Counted from the stretch's first letter, positions 50,145-59,916 are shown. The stretch: 64,000 bases of DNA from Hydrogenophaga flava NBRC 102514 (GCF_001571145.1 NZ_BCTF01000013.1:90174-154173); one strand, 5' to 3'. Made by a program: numbers and translations. Notes: a model not told the origin generated them from the sequence alone.

Positions 50145-50864
50145 TCAGCGGCAGGTCTGGGGGTTCACGATCTGCTTGAGTGCCTCGGTGTTCTTGATGT
50201 GCACATAGCGCTGCTTGACTTCGATGGTGCCTTCCTCAACGAATTTCGAGAAAGTCCGGCTCACGGTTTCGAGCTTCATGCCCAGGTAGCTTCCAATCTC
50301 CTCCCGGGTCATTCGCAGGATGAGCTCCGATTGCGAGAAGCCGCGTGCATGCAGACGCTGGACGAGGTTGAGGAGGAAGGCGGCGAGACGTTCCTCAGCA
50401 CGCATGCTGCCCAGCAGCAGCATGACGCTGTGATCGCGGACGATTTCCCGGCTCATGATCTTGTGCACATGGTGCTGCAGTGTGGTGAACTCCCGCGAGA
50501 GCTCCTCCACTTGGTCAAACGGCATCACGCAGACTTCGGCATCCTCCAGGGCGATGGCATCGCAGGAGTGGCGGTCACTGACGATGCCGTCCATGCCGAT
50601 GATTTCCCCAGTCATCTGGAACCCGGTGACCTGGTCCCGCCCATCAGCCGTGGTGACGCAGGTCTTGAAGAAGCCTGACCGTACAGCGTAGAGCGAAGTG
50701 AACTTGTCGCCAGTATTGAACAGGGCCGTTCCGCGCTTGATCCTCCTGCGCGTGGAGATCACGGTGTCCAGCTTGTCCATCTCCTCGGGGTTGAGGCCCA
50801 TAGGCAGACACAACTCCCGAAGGTTGCAACTGGAGCAGGCGACTTTGATGCTGTGAATGTCCAT
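50145..50864 (-). CDS. fnr: FNR, oxygen-responsive transcriptional regulator
   Basis: 239 aa. It has C10, C13 and C19 (C-X2-C-X5-C) and C112, 93 residues after C19, the spacing of the four [4Fe-4S] ligands of FNR. The recognition helix reads MKLETVSRTF, with the E-x-x-S-R of true FNR proteins, so it should bind TTGAT-N4-ATCAA. Three such boxes lie in this region (41912, 44507, 50975). It is divergent from hemN and is probably the regulator of the cco genes, hemN and uspA. Confidence 0.95.
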   Translation of the reverse strand: MDIHSIKVACSSCNLRELCLPMGLNPEEMDKLDTVISTRRRIKRGTALFNTGDKFTSLYAVRSGFFKTCVTTADGRDQVTGFQMTGEIIGMDGIVSDRHSCDAIALEDAEVCVMPFDQVEELSREFTTLQHHVHKIMSREIVRDHSVMLLLGSMRAEERLAAFLLNLVQRLHARGFSQSELILRMTREEIGSYLGMKLETVSRTFSKFVEEGTIEVKQRYVHIKNTEALKQIVNPQTCR

Positions 50865-50974
50865 AAATCTTCCAGATTTCGCCCGAAGCTTAACGCATGG
50901 TCACAAGTGCCAGCAAGGCGGGCGCTCTCATCCTTGTTTCGAGCACGGGGGAAAACCCGGGTCTTGGATGGCCC

Positions 50975-50988
50975 TTGATCTTGATCAA
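50975..50988 (+). promoter_or_regulatory. FNR box of hemN
   Basis: TTGATCTTGATCAA is a perfect match to TTGAT-N4-ATCAA. A start point at +41.5 from its centre would be about 51023, leaving a short leader with GGAG before the GTG start at 51042. It lies 110 bp from the fnr start and may also touch fnr expression. Confidence 0.88.
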
Positions 50989-51041
50989 GGGTGCGATTTC
51001 TGCCTTGGTGCACATTGGCGCTGAGAACTGGAGAATTGTTT

Positions 51042-52421
51042 GTGAGTCATGCCATTTCCGACGAATTGCTCAAGCGATTCGACATCCCGGGCCCCCGCTA
51101 CACCTCGTACCCCACCGCGGACCGCTTTGTAGAAGCGTTCACGGAGGGTGACTACATCCAGGCGCTGGAACAGCGCCGGGCAGGATCGCTGGCGCTGCCG
51201 TTGTCGCTGTACGTCCATATTCCTTTCTGCGAGTCTGTTTGCTACTACTGCGCTTGCAACAAGGTCATCACCAAGCACCACGAAAGGGCGGCGGAGTACC
51301 TGCGGTATCTGTCGCGTGAGGTGGAACTGCAGGTGCAGCATTTCGGCAAAGGGCATGCCGTGTCCCAGCTGCACCTGGGAGGAGGGACGCCGACCTTCCT
51401 GTCCGACGCAGAGCTGGAAGATCTCCTGACGATGATCCGCCGCAACTTCACGCTCGTGCCCGGGGGCGAGTACTCCATTGAGGTCGACCCCCGCACCGTG
51501 ACGGACCAGCGTTTGCAGACCCTGGCCAGGCTGGGTTTCAACCGCCTGAGTTTCGGTGTGCAGGACTTCGACCCCGCTGTTCAGAAGGCGGTGCACCGGG
51601 TGCAGCCGGCCGAACAGGTGTTCGCACTGGTCGAGACAGCCCGCAAGATCGGGTTTGAGTCGGTCAACGTGGATCTCATCTATGGGCTGCCGCTGCAGAC
51701 GCCCGAGTCGTTTGCCCGCACGCTTGCCCAGGTCAACCAGCTGCGCCCCGACCGCATCGCGCTCTACGCCTACGCGCATCTTCCCGCGCGTTTCAAGCCG
51801 CAACGTCGGATCGTCGCGGCCGAGTTGCCCAGCGCGGGAGACAAGCTCTCAATGCTGTCGGCTTCGCTGGATGCCATGAGCGATGCAGGGTACGTCTATG
51901 TCGGCATGGATCACTTTGCGCTGCCGACGGATGCGTTGGCAGTGGCCAAGCGGCAAGGGCGCCTGCACCGGAATTTCCAGGGTTACAGCACACAGCCGGA
52001 TTGCGACCTGATCGCTCTGGGTGTCTCTGCTATTGGCCGCATCGGTGCGACCTACAGCCAGAACGCCAAGACGATCGAGGAGTACTACGACGCGCTGGAC
52101 CAGGGCCGCTTGCCGATCGTGCGCGGGCTTGCGCTGACCAGGGACGACCTGTTGCGCCGCTCAGTGATCATGTCCCTGATGTGTCAGGGCCAACTTCAGT
52201 TCGAATCGATCAACCTGGGGCACCTGATCGACTGCAAGAGCTACTTTGCTCGCGAGCTGGAGGTGTTGGCCGGCTATGCCGAACACGGACTGGTTCGCAT
52301 CGACGACTCCGGCGTGGAGGTGACGCCGTCGGGCTGGTATCTGGTTCGCGCCATTGCCATGGTTTTCGACAAAAACCTGCAGGTCGACCAGGGCCGGGCG
52401 CGTTTCTCCAAGATCATCTGA
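51042..52421 (+). CDS. hemN: Oxygen-independent coproporphyrinogen III oxidase
   Basis: 459 aa radical SAM enzyme that makes protoporphyrinogen IX without O2, feeding both haem and bacteriochlorophyll. The cluster motif C-x3-C-x2-C is in PFCESVCYYCACNKV, preceded by FDIPGPRYTSYPTADRF, the HemN N-terminus. The start is GTG 51042 with CTGGAG upstream. The ATG at 51049 is out of frame. A perfect FNR box precedes it. Confidence 0.95.
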   Translation: MSHAISDELLKRFDIPGPRYTSYPTADRFVEAFTEGDYIQALEQRRAGSLALPLSLYVHIPFCESVCYYCACNKVITKHHERAAEYLRYLSREVELQVQHFGKGHAVSQLHLGGGTPTFLSDAELEDLLTMIRRNFTLVPGGEYSIEVDPRTVTDQRLQTLARLGFNRLSFGVQDFDPAVQKAVHRVQPAEQVFALVETARKIGFESVNVDLIYGLPLQTPESFARTLAQVNQLRPDRIALYAYAHLPARFKPQRRIVAAELPSAGDKLSMLSASLDAMSDAGYVYVGMDHFALPTDALAVAKRQGRLHRNFQGYSTQPDCDLIALGVSAIGRIGATYSQNAKTIEEYYDALDQGRLPIVRGLALTRDDLLRRSVIMSLMCQGQLQFESINLGHLIDCKSYFARELEVLAGYAEHGLVRIDDSGVEVTPSGWYLVRAIAMVFDKNLQVDQGRARFSKII

Positions 52422-52471
52422 CTCGCGTGGTTTCGAGCCAGCGCGAGGGTTGCGACTGCTAGAGTTCTGCC

Positions 52472-53146
52472 ATGCAAACATCCATGGCGCTCACTGCACT
52501 GTTCATGGGGATCGCTGGTGGTCCCCATTGTGTCGCCATGTGTGGTGCCGCGTGCGCAGGCATCAGTCGTGGGGTGACCGGGCGCCAGAGTACTGCGGCT
52601 CTGCTGACCTTCCAGGCCGGACGACTGCTTGGCTACTCCCTCTTCGGGGCGATTGCCGCAGGTTCTGTGCAAGGCCTGGCCTGGCTGGGAACCAACTCCT
52701 CTGTGATCCGCCCGGTCTGGACCATGTTTCACGTGGCAGCCATGCTGCTCGGGTTGGTGCTGATCTGGCAGGCTCGCCAGCCGGCATGGCTCGACGGGCT
52801 GGCCCAAGGCGTCTGGCGCAGGACACGACCGGTGTTCGGACGCCTGGGGGCCAAGGCCCCCGCAGTGCTTGGCGTTGCGTGGGCTCTGATGCCATGCGGG
52901 TTGCTGTATTCCGCCCTGATGGTGGCGTCTTTGTCGGCCGATGCGATGGAGGGCGCGATGATCATGGCGCTGTTCTCCGCAGGGACATCGCTTTCGTTGA
53001 CCATCGGTCCCTGGCTTTTGCTGAGATTGAGGGGCGACCGTTCTGGCGGCTGGGGCATCCGGCTGGCCGGGATTGCACTGGCCGCCACCTCGGGTTGGGC
53101 GCTCTGGATGGGAATCACCGATCCCACCGGTCTCTGGTGCGCTTGA
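52472..53146 (+). CDS. TauE/SafE-like (CycZ-like) membrane protein
   Basis: 224 aa, about six helices. The start MALTALFMGIAGGPHCVAMCGAACAG has the PHC-x3-C motif of proteins labelled sulfite exporter TauE/SafE or cytochrome biogenesis CycZ-like. These often accompany cbb3 clusters and are thought to act in copper or thiol handling rather than sulfite export. It lies 50 bp after hemN on the same strand. The motif VAWALMPCGLLYSAL recurs in the second half, as in two-repeat DsbD-like folds. Confidence 0.87.
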   Translation: MQTSMALTALFMGIAGGPHCVAMCGAACAGISRGVTGRQSTAALLTFQAGRLLGYSLFGAIAAGSVQGLAWLGTNSSVIRPVWTMFHVAAMLLGLVLIWQARQPAWLDGLAQGVWRRTRPVFGRLGAKAPAVLGVAWALMPCGLLYSALMVASLSADAMEGAMIMALFSAGTSLSLTIGPWLLLRLRGDRSGGWGIRLAGIALAATSGWALWMGITDPTGLWCA

Positions 53147-53151
53147 GCCTC

Positions 53152-54093
53152 TCAGCTTGAACGTCCTGGCAGGGTCGCCAGAACCAGGCCCAGCAAGGCC
53201 ACACCAAAAGCAAACATCTGGACGGGGCTGAGGGTTTCACCCATGAACAGCACGCCGATGGTGGCTGCGCTGATAGGAAGCATCACTGTGAACACACCGG
53301 CGCGGGCAGCAGGGACAGACTTCAGGCCGGTCATCCAGAGCCAGACCGTCCAGACACTGGCAGCGAGTGCGTAGAAGACCAGCAGACCCCACATGGGCGC
53401 CGTGATGGAGGAGAAGTCAAAGGTTCTGGCCGCACACAGCCCAAAAGGCGTGACCAGCACGAACCCCCACAGGTTGATGATGGCTGATATCCGCTTGGGC
53501 CCCAGACCTTCGGTGAGCCGCTTGCCAATGACCACATAGGACGCTTCGCAAACCACCGCCGCGAACACCAGCAAGTTGCCCCAGAACTGCTGATCGAGAC
53601 CAAACCATCCGACAGCTTGTGCGTGCGCGGTCCCGTCGGCCTTCTGGATTGAAAAGAGCCCGATGCCGACTGCGGCGCACGCGATGCCCAGAGCGGTGCG
53701 CTTGCCGATGCGCTCCTTGAGAAACACCCAGCTGAGGACCGCCACTACCGCTGGAATGGATGACATCACCACGCCAGCGGAGACAGCCGTGGTCATCGAC
53801 ACGCCAAACAGCATGCAGATAGAGAACAGGAAGTTGCCCAGGAAGGACTCAAGAAACAGCAGCTTACGGGTTCGAGCGCTCAGCTTCGGCTCTTCGGCGG
53901 GCTTGCGTAGCCATCTCCACATGGCTGCGCCCCCAATGCCGAAGCGGAGCCACGCCAGCAGGAAAACCGGAAAAGCCGCAACCAATGGTTTGGAGAGTGC
54001 GACGTAGCTCCCCACCAGCGCCATGCTGCCTGCTAGGCAGACATATGCACCAAATTTTGCAGGAGCGGTTGGAGAGTTCGGCTGTGGTGACAT
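53152..54093 (-). CDS. EamA/DMT-family transporter
   Basis: 313 aa with ten predicted helices in two EamA repeats (first around residues 15-150, second around 170-305). WVFLKERIGKRTALG ends the first repeat and GETLSPVQMFAFGVAL the second, both typical of drug/metabolite exporters. The substrate is unknown. The start at 54093 (MSPQPNSP) was chosen as the nearest ATG before homology; it converges with the previous gene with 5 bp between them. Confidence 0.9.
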   Translation of the reverse strand: MSPQPNSPTAPAKFGAYVCLAGSMALVGSYVALSKPLVAAFPVFLLAWLRFGIGGAAMWRWLRKPAEEPKLSARTRKLLFLESFLGNFLFSICMLFGVSMTTAVSAGVVMSSIPAVVAVLSWVFLKERIGKRTALGIACAAVGIGLFSIQKADGTAHAQAVGWFGLDQQFWGNLLVFAAVVCEASYVVIGKRLTEGLGPKRISAIINLWGFVLVTPFGLCAARTFDFSSITAPMWGLLVFYALAASVWTVWLWMTGLKSVPAARAGVFTVMLPISAATIGVLFMGETLSPVQMFAFGVALLGLVLATLPGRSS

Positions 54094-54270
54094 AGGGCCA
54101 GCATCATGCCCCAGCCAGCGGTGATCATGGCCTTCCAAATGGAGTTACGCAATTCCGCAATATAAAATTATTCGTGCTGCGCTGCAGAATAATTTCTCAA
54201 TACAAGAAAGACGTTTTCTCATTGCGGGATTCTGGATTCAGACTGTTGATTTTAAAAGGTTTTATTTTTT

Positions 54271-54314
54271 GTCTTATATAAGACATAAGAGCTTCCAAAA
54301 GTCTTCTATAAGAC
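54271..54314. promoter_or_regulatory. Two inverted repeats phased by 30 bp upstream of aceA
   Basis: GTCTTATATAAGAC at 54271-54284 is a perfect 14-bp palindrome. GTCTTCTATAAGAC at 54301-54314 differs at one base. Their centres are exactly 30 bp (about three helical turns) apart, in an AT-rich stretch (about 54150-54320) unlike the rest of the window, 76-119 bp before the aceA ATG. Likely a regulator's double operator; the regulator is not identified. No gene was seen in 54094-54389. Confidence 0.7.
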
Positions 54315-54389
54315 TTAAAGTTCTCCCATCGGCTCAGGTCTGCAACAGCAACAAGCCGTCCCATTCATCAACCTCATGGAGAGTCGCAA

Positions 54390-55721
54390 ATGCCCCAGTC
54401 CCTCAAAGAACAACTGAGTCGCCAACAGCAGATTGAAGCCCTGGAAAAAGACTGGGCTACCAACCCCCGCTGGAAGCTGGTCAAGCGCGGTTACTCTGCT
54501 GCTGACGTGGTGCGTCTGCGTGGGTCCATGCAGCCCGAGTACACGCTGGCTCAGCGCGGTGCCGAGAAGCTCTGGGAGAAGGTCAACGGTGGCGCCAAGA
54601 AAGGCTACGTCAACGCCTTCGGCGCCATCTCCGCCGGCCAGGCCATGCAGCAGGCCAAGGCTGGCCTGGAAGCCGTGTACCTGTCGGGCTGGCAAGTGGC
54701 CGCCGACGGCAACACCAGCGAAACCATGTACCCCGACCAGTCGCTGTACGCATATGACTCGGTGCCGACGATGGTTCGCCGCATCAACAACACCTTCAAA
54801 CGCGCCGATGAAATCCAGTGGGGCCGTGGCATCGAGCCGGGCTCGCCCGAGTTCATCGACTACTTCCTGCCCATCGTGGCTGACGCTGAAGCCGGTTTCG
54901 GTGGCGTGCTGAACGCCTTCGAACTGATGAAGAACATGATCGCCGCCGGTGCTGCTGGCGTGCACTTCGAAGACCAGCTGGCTGCTGTGAAGAAGTGCGG
55001 CCACATGGGTGGCAAGGTGCTGGTGCCGACGCAAGAAGCGATCGAAAAGCTGATCGCTGCCCGTTTCGCCGCCGACGTCATGGGCGTGCCCACCATCGTG
55101 CTGGCCCGTACCGACGCCGAAGCCGCCAACCTGATCACCAGCGACCACGACGCCAACGACAAGCCGTTCCTGACCGGCGAGCGCACGCAAGAAGGTTTCT
55201 ACCGTGTCAAGAACGGTCTGGAGCAAGCCATCAGCCGTGGCGTTGCTTACGCGCCTTACGCCGACCTGGTGTGGTGCGAGACCGGTGTGCCCGACATCGG
55301 CTTCGCCCGTGAGTTTGCTCAGGCCGTGCACGCTGCCTGCCCGGGCAAGCTGCTGTCCTACAACTGCTCGCCGTCCTTCAACTGGAAGAAGAACCTCGAC
55401 GACAAGCAGATCGCTTCCTTCCAGGAAGACCTGTCTGCGCTGGGTTACAAGTACCAGTTCATCACGCTGGCCGGTATCCACATCAACTGGTTCAACACCT
55501 TCCAGTTCGCCCACGCTTACGCTCGCGGCGAAGGCATGAAGCACTACACGAACATGGTGCAAGAGCCGGAATTCGCTGCGCGTGACAAGGGCTACACCTT
55601 CGTGTCGCACCAGCAGGAAGTGGGCGCCGGTTACTTCGACGACGTGACCACTGTGATCCAGGGCGGTTCTTCCAGCGTGAAGGCCCTCACTGGCTCGACT
55701 GAAGAAGAGCAGTTCCACTGA
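54390..55721 (+). CDS. aceA: Isocitrate lyase
   Basis: 443 aa. It splits isocitrate to succinate and glyoxylate, the first step of the glyoxylate shunt, needed on acetate. The catalytic loop [14 protein letters not shown] is intact (about residues 205-218), and [11 protein letters not shown] is present. ATG 54390 has GGAGAGTCGC before it. No aceB/glcB (malate synthase) is adjacent. Codon use is strongly biased to common codons, suggesting high expression. Confidence 0.96.
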   Translation: MPQSLKEQLSRQQQIEALEKDWATNPRWKLVKRGYSAADVVRLRGSMQPEYTLAQRGAEKLWEKVNGGAKKGYVNAFGAISAGQAMQQAKAGLEAVYLSGWQVAADGNTSETMYPDQSLYAYDSVPTMVRRINNTFKRADEIQWGRGIEPGSPEFIDYFLPIVADAEAGFGGVLNAFELMKNMIAAGAAGVHFEDQLAAVKKCGHMGGKVLVPTQEAIEKLIAARFAADVMGVPTIVLARTDAEAANLITSDHDANDKPFLTGERTQEGFYRVKNGLEQAISRGVAYAPYADLVWCETGVPDIGFAREFAQAVHAACPGKLLSYNCSPSFNWKKNLDDKQIASFQEDLSALGYKYQFITLAGIHINWFNTFQFAHAYARGEGMKHYTNMVQEPEFAARDKGYTFVSHQQEVGAGYFDDVTTVIQGGSSSVKALTGSTEEEQFH

Positions 55722-55756
55722 TCGTTCTGACGACCGGTTCGCAAGAACGAGACGTC

Positions 55757-55795
55757 AACCCCGGCTCGCGGTACGGCGATCCCGGGGTTTTCTCT
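55757..55795 (+). terminator. Terminator after aceA
   Basis: AACCCCGG / CCGGGGTT stem with a 17-base intervening part, followed by TTCTCTTGTTT. Confidence 0.65.
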
Positions 55796-55925
55796 TGTTT
55801 GCAGCTGTGGTCTGTCGTCAATTTCCTACATTGATGTGTTGCTTGAGGGATATTCCTCTCCACCCGTGGGAGAATTTGTCGGGTAAAGCAGGTCGCTCAG
55901 GCCACTACAAAACAGGAGAGTCCAA

Positions 55926-56324
55926 GTGTTGAGCAAATGGAAATGGGTATCTGTTCTGGCAATGTCCTTGACTTTGGCGGGATGTGGTGGGGGCGGCGAA
56001 GCCACGGCGCGTGGCGCGATTGCCGTGAACACCATCAACGGTGTTGGCACTATCGTGACCAACTATGCTTCTCAGCCTGAAGCCAACAGCGATGCGCTCG
56101 CTCAGTGCGCTCGCTTGGTTGGAACCGGCATGGGGTGCGAGGTCATTCTCGAATTCTCCGGTAACGGAACCTGTGGATCAGCAGCACGAGGTAACAACAA
56201 CGTCTGGGGTGCTGCCAGTGCATCTTCTAAAGAGGTCGCCGACTCGCGGGCCATGTCAGATTGTGTTGCCAAGGGCGGGACGAGTTGTGTGATCCCCGGA
56301 TGGCTTGAGACGCAGTGCAACTGA
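55926..56324 (+). CDS. DUF4189-domain lipoprotein
   Basis: 132 aa starting at GTG 55926, with ACAGGAGAG upstream. A signal peptide ends in lipobox TLAGC (Cys about residue 20) followed by a GGGG spacer. The rest is a DUF4189-like domain: repeated A-x-C patterns (DALAQCARLVG, CEVILEF, WGAASASSKEVADSRAMSDCVAKGG, SCVIPG) with six cysteines likely in disulfides. It is probably surface or periplasmic; the function of the family is unknown. The isolated gene has a lower GC content than its neighbours. Confidence 0.83.
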   Translation: MLSKWKWVSVLAMSLTLAGCGGGGEATARGAIAVNTINGVGTIVTNYASQPEANSDALAQCARLVGTGMGCEVILEFSGNGTCGSAARGNNNVWGAASASSKEVADSRAMSDCVAKGGTSCVIPGWLETQCN

Positions 56325-56405
56325 GCTGAGTGCCGGGATTGCACTACCAAACTGTGTGAAAATCGAGGCTGTCGTTCTTAACTTCATAGTGCTTGGTTAT
56401 GACAC

Positions 56406-56511
56406 CGCGAACTAAACTGGAGCTTTTGGCCAAGGCCTTCTGAGGCCAGCAGTTCGCGCCTGCCGTTTTTGCAATCTTCTCTTTTAAAGCGCGGTGAGTC
56501 CGCGCTTTTTT
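56406..56511 (+). ncRNA. Structured leader with terminator before thrS (candidate attenuator)
   Basis: A hairpin with perfect 8-bp base CGCGAACT (56406-56413) / AGTTCGCG (56451-56458) encloses TGGCC / GGCCA and a loop AAGGCCTTCTGA. It is followed by a terminator AAAGCGCGG / CCGCGCTTT (56486-56508) with a T run, ending 18 nt before the thrS ATG. A terminator this close to the start of an operon suggests control of thrS by premature termination, or an RNA of its own. 56325-56405 shows no gene. Confidence 0.5.
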
Positions 56512-56528
56512 GTTTCTCTGATCACACC

Positions 56529-58436
56529 ATGCCCAACATCACGCTTCCCGATGGTTCCCTGCGACAGTTTTCCGGCCCGGTAACCGTGGCAGAGGTGGCT
56601 TCCTCGATTGGTGCCGGTCTGGCCAAGGCGGCCTTGGGTGGCAAAGTCAACGGCAAGCTGGTGGACACCAGTTATCAGATCGCGGAAGACGCCTCCCTGG
56701 CCATTGTTACTGCCAAGGATGCCGATGGGCTGGACATGATCCGCCACTCCACAGCTCACTTGCTTGCCTATGCAGTCAAGGAGTTGTTTCCTGAGGCGCA
56801 GGTCACGATCGGTCCGGTGATTGAGCACGGCTTCTACTACGACTTCTCTTACAAGCGCCCCTTCACGCCTGATGATTTGTTGATCATAGAAAAGAAGATG
56901 GCCGAACTGGCCAGCAAGGATGAAGTCGTGGTGCGTCGTGTGCTTCCGCGCGACGAGGCTGTGGCGTATTTCAAGGGGCTTGGTGAGCACTACAAGGCCG
57001 AGATCATCGCCAGCATTCCGAGCAATGAGGATGTGTCGTTGTACCGCGAAGGGGCCTTCGAAGACCTCTGCCGTGGCCCGCACGTACCCAGCACGGGCAA
57101 GCTCAAGCACTTCAAGCTCATGAAAGTCGCTGGGGCGTATTGGCGTGGTGATCATCGCAACGAAATGCTGCAGCGCATCTACGGCACAGCCTGGGCCTCC
57201 AAGGATGAACTTCAGCAGTACCTGACCATGTTGGAAGAGGCCGAGAAGCGGGATCATCGCAAGCTCGGTCGTGAGCTGGATCTGTTCCATTTGGATGAGC
57301 ACTCGCCTGGCACGGTGTTCTGGCACCCCAAAGGATGGACCGTCTGGCAGGCGGTGGAGCAGTACATGCGCGCCGTGTACCGCGACAACGGTTACCAGGA
57401 AGTCAAGGGACCTCAAATCCTGGACAAGGCGCTTTGGGAGAAAACCGGGCACTGGGACAAGTACCGAGAGAACATGTTCGTCACCGAGTCGGAAAAGCGC
57501 GACTACGCGCTCAAGCCGATGAACTGCCCGGGCCACATCATCATCTTCAAGCAGGGCATCAAAAGCTACCGGGACCTGCCGCTGCGATATGGCGAGTTTG
57601 GCCAGTGCCACCGCAATGAGCCCTCGGGTGGCCTGCACGGCATCATGCGCGTGCGTGCTTTCACGCAAGATGACGGCCATATTTTTTGCACCGAAGACCA
57701 AATCCAGTCCGAGGTCAAGGCTTTCACCACTCTGCTGCAGCAGGTCTATAAGGACTTTGGCTTCACCAACATCCTCTACAAGCTATCGACTCGTCCGGAG
57801 AAGCGCATAGGCACCGAAGAGAGCTGGGACAAGGCGGAGGCGGCGCTTGCCGAAGGCTTGAAGGCATCGGGGTGTGCATTCGAGTACTTGCCGGGCGAGG
57901 GTGCGTTCTATGGACCAAAGATCGAGTACACGCTCAAGGATGCCTTGGGTCGTGAATGGCAATGCGGCACTATCCAGGTAGATTCCAATCTTCCCGAGCG
58001 GCTGGATGCGGAGTTCGTTGGGGAGGACGGTTCGCGCCATCGGCCCATCATGCTGCATCGCGCCATCGTTGGTAGCCTTGAACGTTTCATCGGGATCTTG
58101 ATCGAGCAGCACGCGGGCGCTTTGCCTGTGTGGTTGGCGCCGGTGCAAGTGGCTGTGCTTAACATCACCGACGCCCAGGCCGATTACGTACAGGAAGTGG
58201 CGAAATCGCTGCAAAAACAAGGGCTTAGGGTTGAAACAGACCTGCGCAACGAGAAAATAACGTATAAAATACGCGAACACGCGTTGCAAAAGCTGCCTTA
58301 CATCCTCGTCGTGGGCGACAAGGAAAAAGCTGCTGGCTCCGTGGCTGTGCGGGCACGAGGCAATAAAGACCTCGGTGTCATGTCGCTGGAGAACTTCTCC
58401 CAACTAGTGGCGACAGACGTTTCCTCCAAAGTGTGA
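56529..58436 (+). CDS. thrS: Threonyl-tRNA synthetase
   Basis: 635 aa class II synthetase. It has an N-terminal TGS domain ([14 protein letters not shown], about residues 1-61), an editing domain with [16 protein letters not shown], and a catalytic core. The zinc ligands are in [10 protein letters not shown] and later His residues, and motif 2 is in [22 protein letters not shown]-terminal anticodon-binding domain begins near residue 535. First gene of the thrS-infC-rpmI-rplT-pheS-pheT-ihfA run. Confidence 0.97.
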   Translation: MPNITLPDGSLRQFSGPVTVAEVASSIGAGLAKAALGGKVNGKLVDTSYQIAEDASLAIVTAKDADGLDMIRHSTAHLLAYAVKELFPEAQVTIGPVIEHGFYYDFSYKRPFTPDDLLIIEKKMAELASKDEVVVRRVLPRDEAVAYFKGLGEHYKAEIIASIPSNEDVSLYREGAFEDLCRGPHVPSTGKLKHFKLMKVAGAYWRGDHRNEMLQRIYGTAWASKDELQQYLTMLEEAEKRDHRKLGRELDLFHLDEHSPGTVFWHPKGWTVWQAVEQYMRAVYRDNGYQEVKGPQILDKALWEKTGHWDKYRENMFVTESEKRDYALKPMNCPGHIIIFKQGIKSYRDLPLRYGEFGQCHRNEPSGGLHGIMRVRAFTQDDGHIFCTEDQIQSEVKAFTTLLQQVYKDFGFTNILYKLSTRPEKRIGTEESWDKAEAALAEGLKASGCAFEYLPGEGAFYGPKIEYTLKDALGREWQCGTIQVDSNLPERLDAEFVGEDGSRHRPIMLHRAIVGSLERFIGILIEQHAGALPVWLAPVQVAVLNITDAQADYVQEVAKSLQKQGLRVETDLRNEKITYKIREHALQKLPYILVVGDKEKAAGSVAVRARGNKDLGVMSLENFSQLVATDVSSKV

Positions 58437-58535
58437 TTTCATCCGCTCCGGAAGGTCCCTCGGCTGCTGTGCACTTTGCGTGGCCCCGAGGGGTTTGTTT
58501 TTCATTCACCACCTGCCCACGACAAGGAACTAGCC

Positions 58536-59132
58536 ATAGCTACCAACTTTCGCGACCGCCGCCAGCGTGAAGAGCGTGCACACCGCCTGAACCGGGAAAT
58601 CATGGCCCCCGAGGTCCGCCTCAACGGGCCAGACAACGAGCCTTTGGGCATTGTCAGTCTCCAGGAAGCGTTGCGCATGGCCGGCGAGCTGGACGTAGAT
58701 CTGGTCGAGATCGCGGCGACAGCGAATCCGCCGGTTTGCCGGCTGATGGACTATGGCAAGTTCAAATACCAGGAGCAGAAAAAGGCTGCTGAGGCAAAGG
58801 CCAAGCAGACTGTCATTGAGATCAAGGAAGTGAAGTTCCGTCCCGGGACCGACGACGGCGACTACAACATCAAGATGCGCAACATTCGCCGTTTTCTGGA
58901 CGACGGAGACAAGTGCAAGATCACGCTGCGGTTCCGGGGTCGTGAGATCACCCACCAGGAGTTGGGTCTCGCCCTGCTGAATCGCATTAGGGACGAACTG
59001 GGTGATGCGATCGTGGTTGAGCAGTTCCCGAAGCTCGAAGGGCGCCAGATGATCATGATGATTGCGCCCGGGAAAAAGAAAGCAGGCGGTGGTACGCCCA
59101 AGGCGGAGGCTGTTGTCCAGCCAGCCGCCTGA
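58536..59132 (+). CDS. infC: Translation initiation factor IF-3, with AUA start codon
   Basis: 198 aa. It binds the 30S subunit and checks start codons. The N-terminus (I/M)[19 protein letters not shown] begins at ATA 58536, and no ATG, GTG or TTG gives that N-terminus. AAGGAAC lies 6 nt upstream as ribosome-binding site. infC is known for AUU-class starts that IF-3 itself discriminates against, giving autoregulation. [13 protein letters not shown] and [11 protein letters not shown] are the linker and C-domain landmarks. A C-terminal Gly/Ala tail is present. Confidence 0.93.
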   Translation: MATNFRDRRQREERAHRLNREIMAPEVRLNGPDNEPLGIVSLQEALRMAGELDVDLVEIAATANPPVCRLMDYGKFKYQEQKKAAEAKAKQTVIEIKEVKFRPGTDDGDYNIKMRNIRRFLDDGDKCKITLRFRGREITHQELGLALLNRIRDELGDAIVVEQFPKLEGRQMIMMIAPGKKKAGGGTPKAEAVVQPAA

Positions 59133-59328
59133 CAATATCAGTGGCAAGTCTTTGCCGTGAGGATTGAAAAGTCCGGTCTAGTCTGCCGGCCCTTTCGAGG
59201 TGAGGGGTGAAAGCCTCTCTCCGAACAGGACGACCCCAACGGGTGGTCCATCAAAAGTGGCTCGGGGCCAGCAAGTCCGCGGAAGGTTCGCGGCGCCTCA
59301 CGAGCACAAATGAAAAAGGAGCATTCAC
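59133..59328 (+). promoter_or_regulatory. Structured infC-rpmI intergenic leader
   Basis: 196 bp without an ORF. Many pairable segments (CCGG-CCGG at about 59172-59192, GAGG-CCTC at about 59198-59217, a GGAC...GGTCC hairpin at about 59227-59249, GCGG-CGCG near 59278-59293). In other bacteria L20 represses rpmI-rplT by binding a structured mRNA here. That this leader does so is inference. Confidence 0.45.
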
Positions 59329-59532
59329 ATGCCCAAAATGAAGACCAAGAGCAGCGCGAAGAAGCGTTTTCGCGTTCGTCCCGGTGGCACCGTCAAGCGC
59401 GGTCAAGCCTTCAAACGTCACATCCTGACCAAGAAGACCACCAAGAACAAGCGCCATCTGCGTGGTGCGGTGACTGTTCATGAGACCAACATGGGTCACA
59501 TGGCACAGATGCTGCCCGGCATGGGCATTTGA
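59329..59532 (+). CDS. rpmI: Ribosomal protein bL35
   Basis: 67 aa, very basic, with [16 protein letters not shown] at the N-terminus and [18 protein letters not shown] in the middle, as in all bL35. ATG 59329 follows AAAAAGGAGC. It is one gene before rplT, the conserved order. Confidence 0.97.
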   Translation: MPKMKTKSSAKKRFRVRPGGTVKRGQAFKRHILTKKTTKNKRHLRGAVTVHETNMGHMAQMLPGMGI

Positions 59533-59556
59533 TCAACGACGAACTAGGAGCAACAC

Positions 59557-59916
59557 ATGCCTCGCGTCAAACGTGGTGTAACGGCACGCGCCCGTCACAA
59601 AAAAGTTCTCGCCCTTGCCAAGGGTTTCCGCGGTCGCCGCGGTAACGTCTTCCGCATCGCCAAACAGGCGGTGATGAAGGCCGGTCAATACGCCTACCGT
59701 GACCGCCGCACCAAGAAGCGCGTCTTCCGTCAGCTGTGGATCGCGCGTATCAACGCCGGTGCACGCGCTTGCGGCCTGACGTACAGCCAGTTCGCCAATG
59801 GCCTGAAGAAGGCGCAGATCGAGATCGACCGCAAGGTTCTGGCCGATCTGGCCGTCAACGACGTTGCTGCTTTCAACAGCATCGTGGAGCAAGTCAAAGC
59901 CAAGCTGGCCGCTTGA
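59557..59916 (+). CDS. rplT: Ribosomal protein bL20
   Basis: 119 aa. It starts [18 protein letters not shown] with a long basic N-terminal helix, then [20 protein letters not shown]. It binds 23S rRNA early in 50S assembly and in other bacteria also its own mRNA. ATG 59557 follows TAGGAGCAAC. Confidence 0.98.
   Translation: MPRVKRGVTARARHKKVLALAKGFRGRRGNVFRIAKQAVMKAGQYAYRDRRTKKRVFRQLWIARINAGARACGLTYSQFANGLKKAQIEIDRKVLADLAVNDVAAFNSIVEQVKAKLAA

Noticed and set aside
56325..56460. Possible tRNA gene before thrS
   Set aside because: The hairpin does not fold into a cloverleaf: no TTCGA-type T arm, anticodon arm or CCA end was found.
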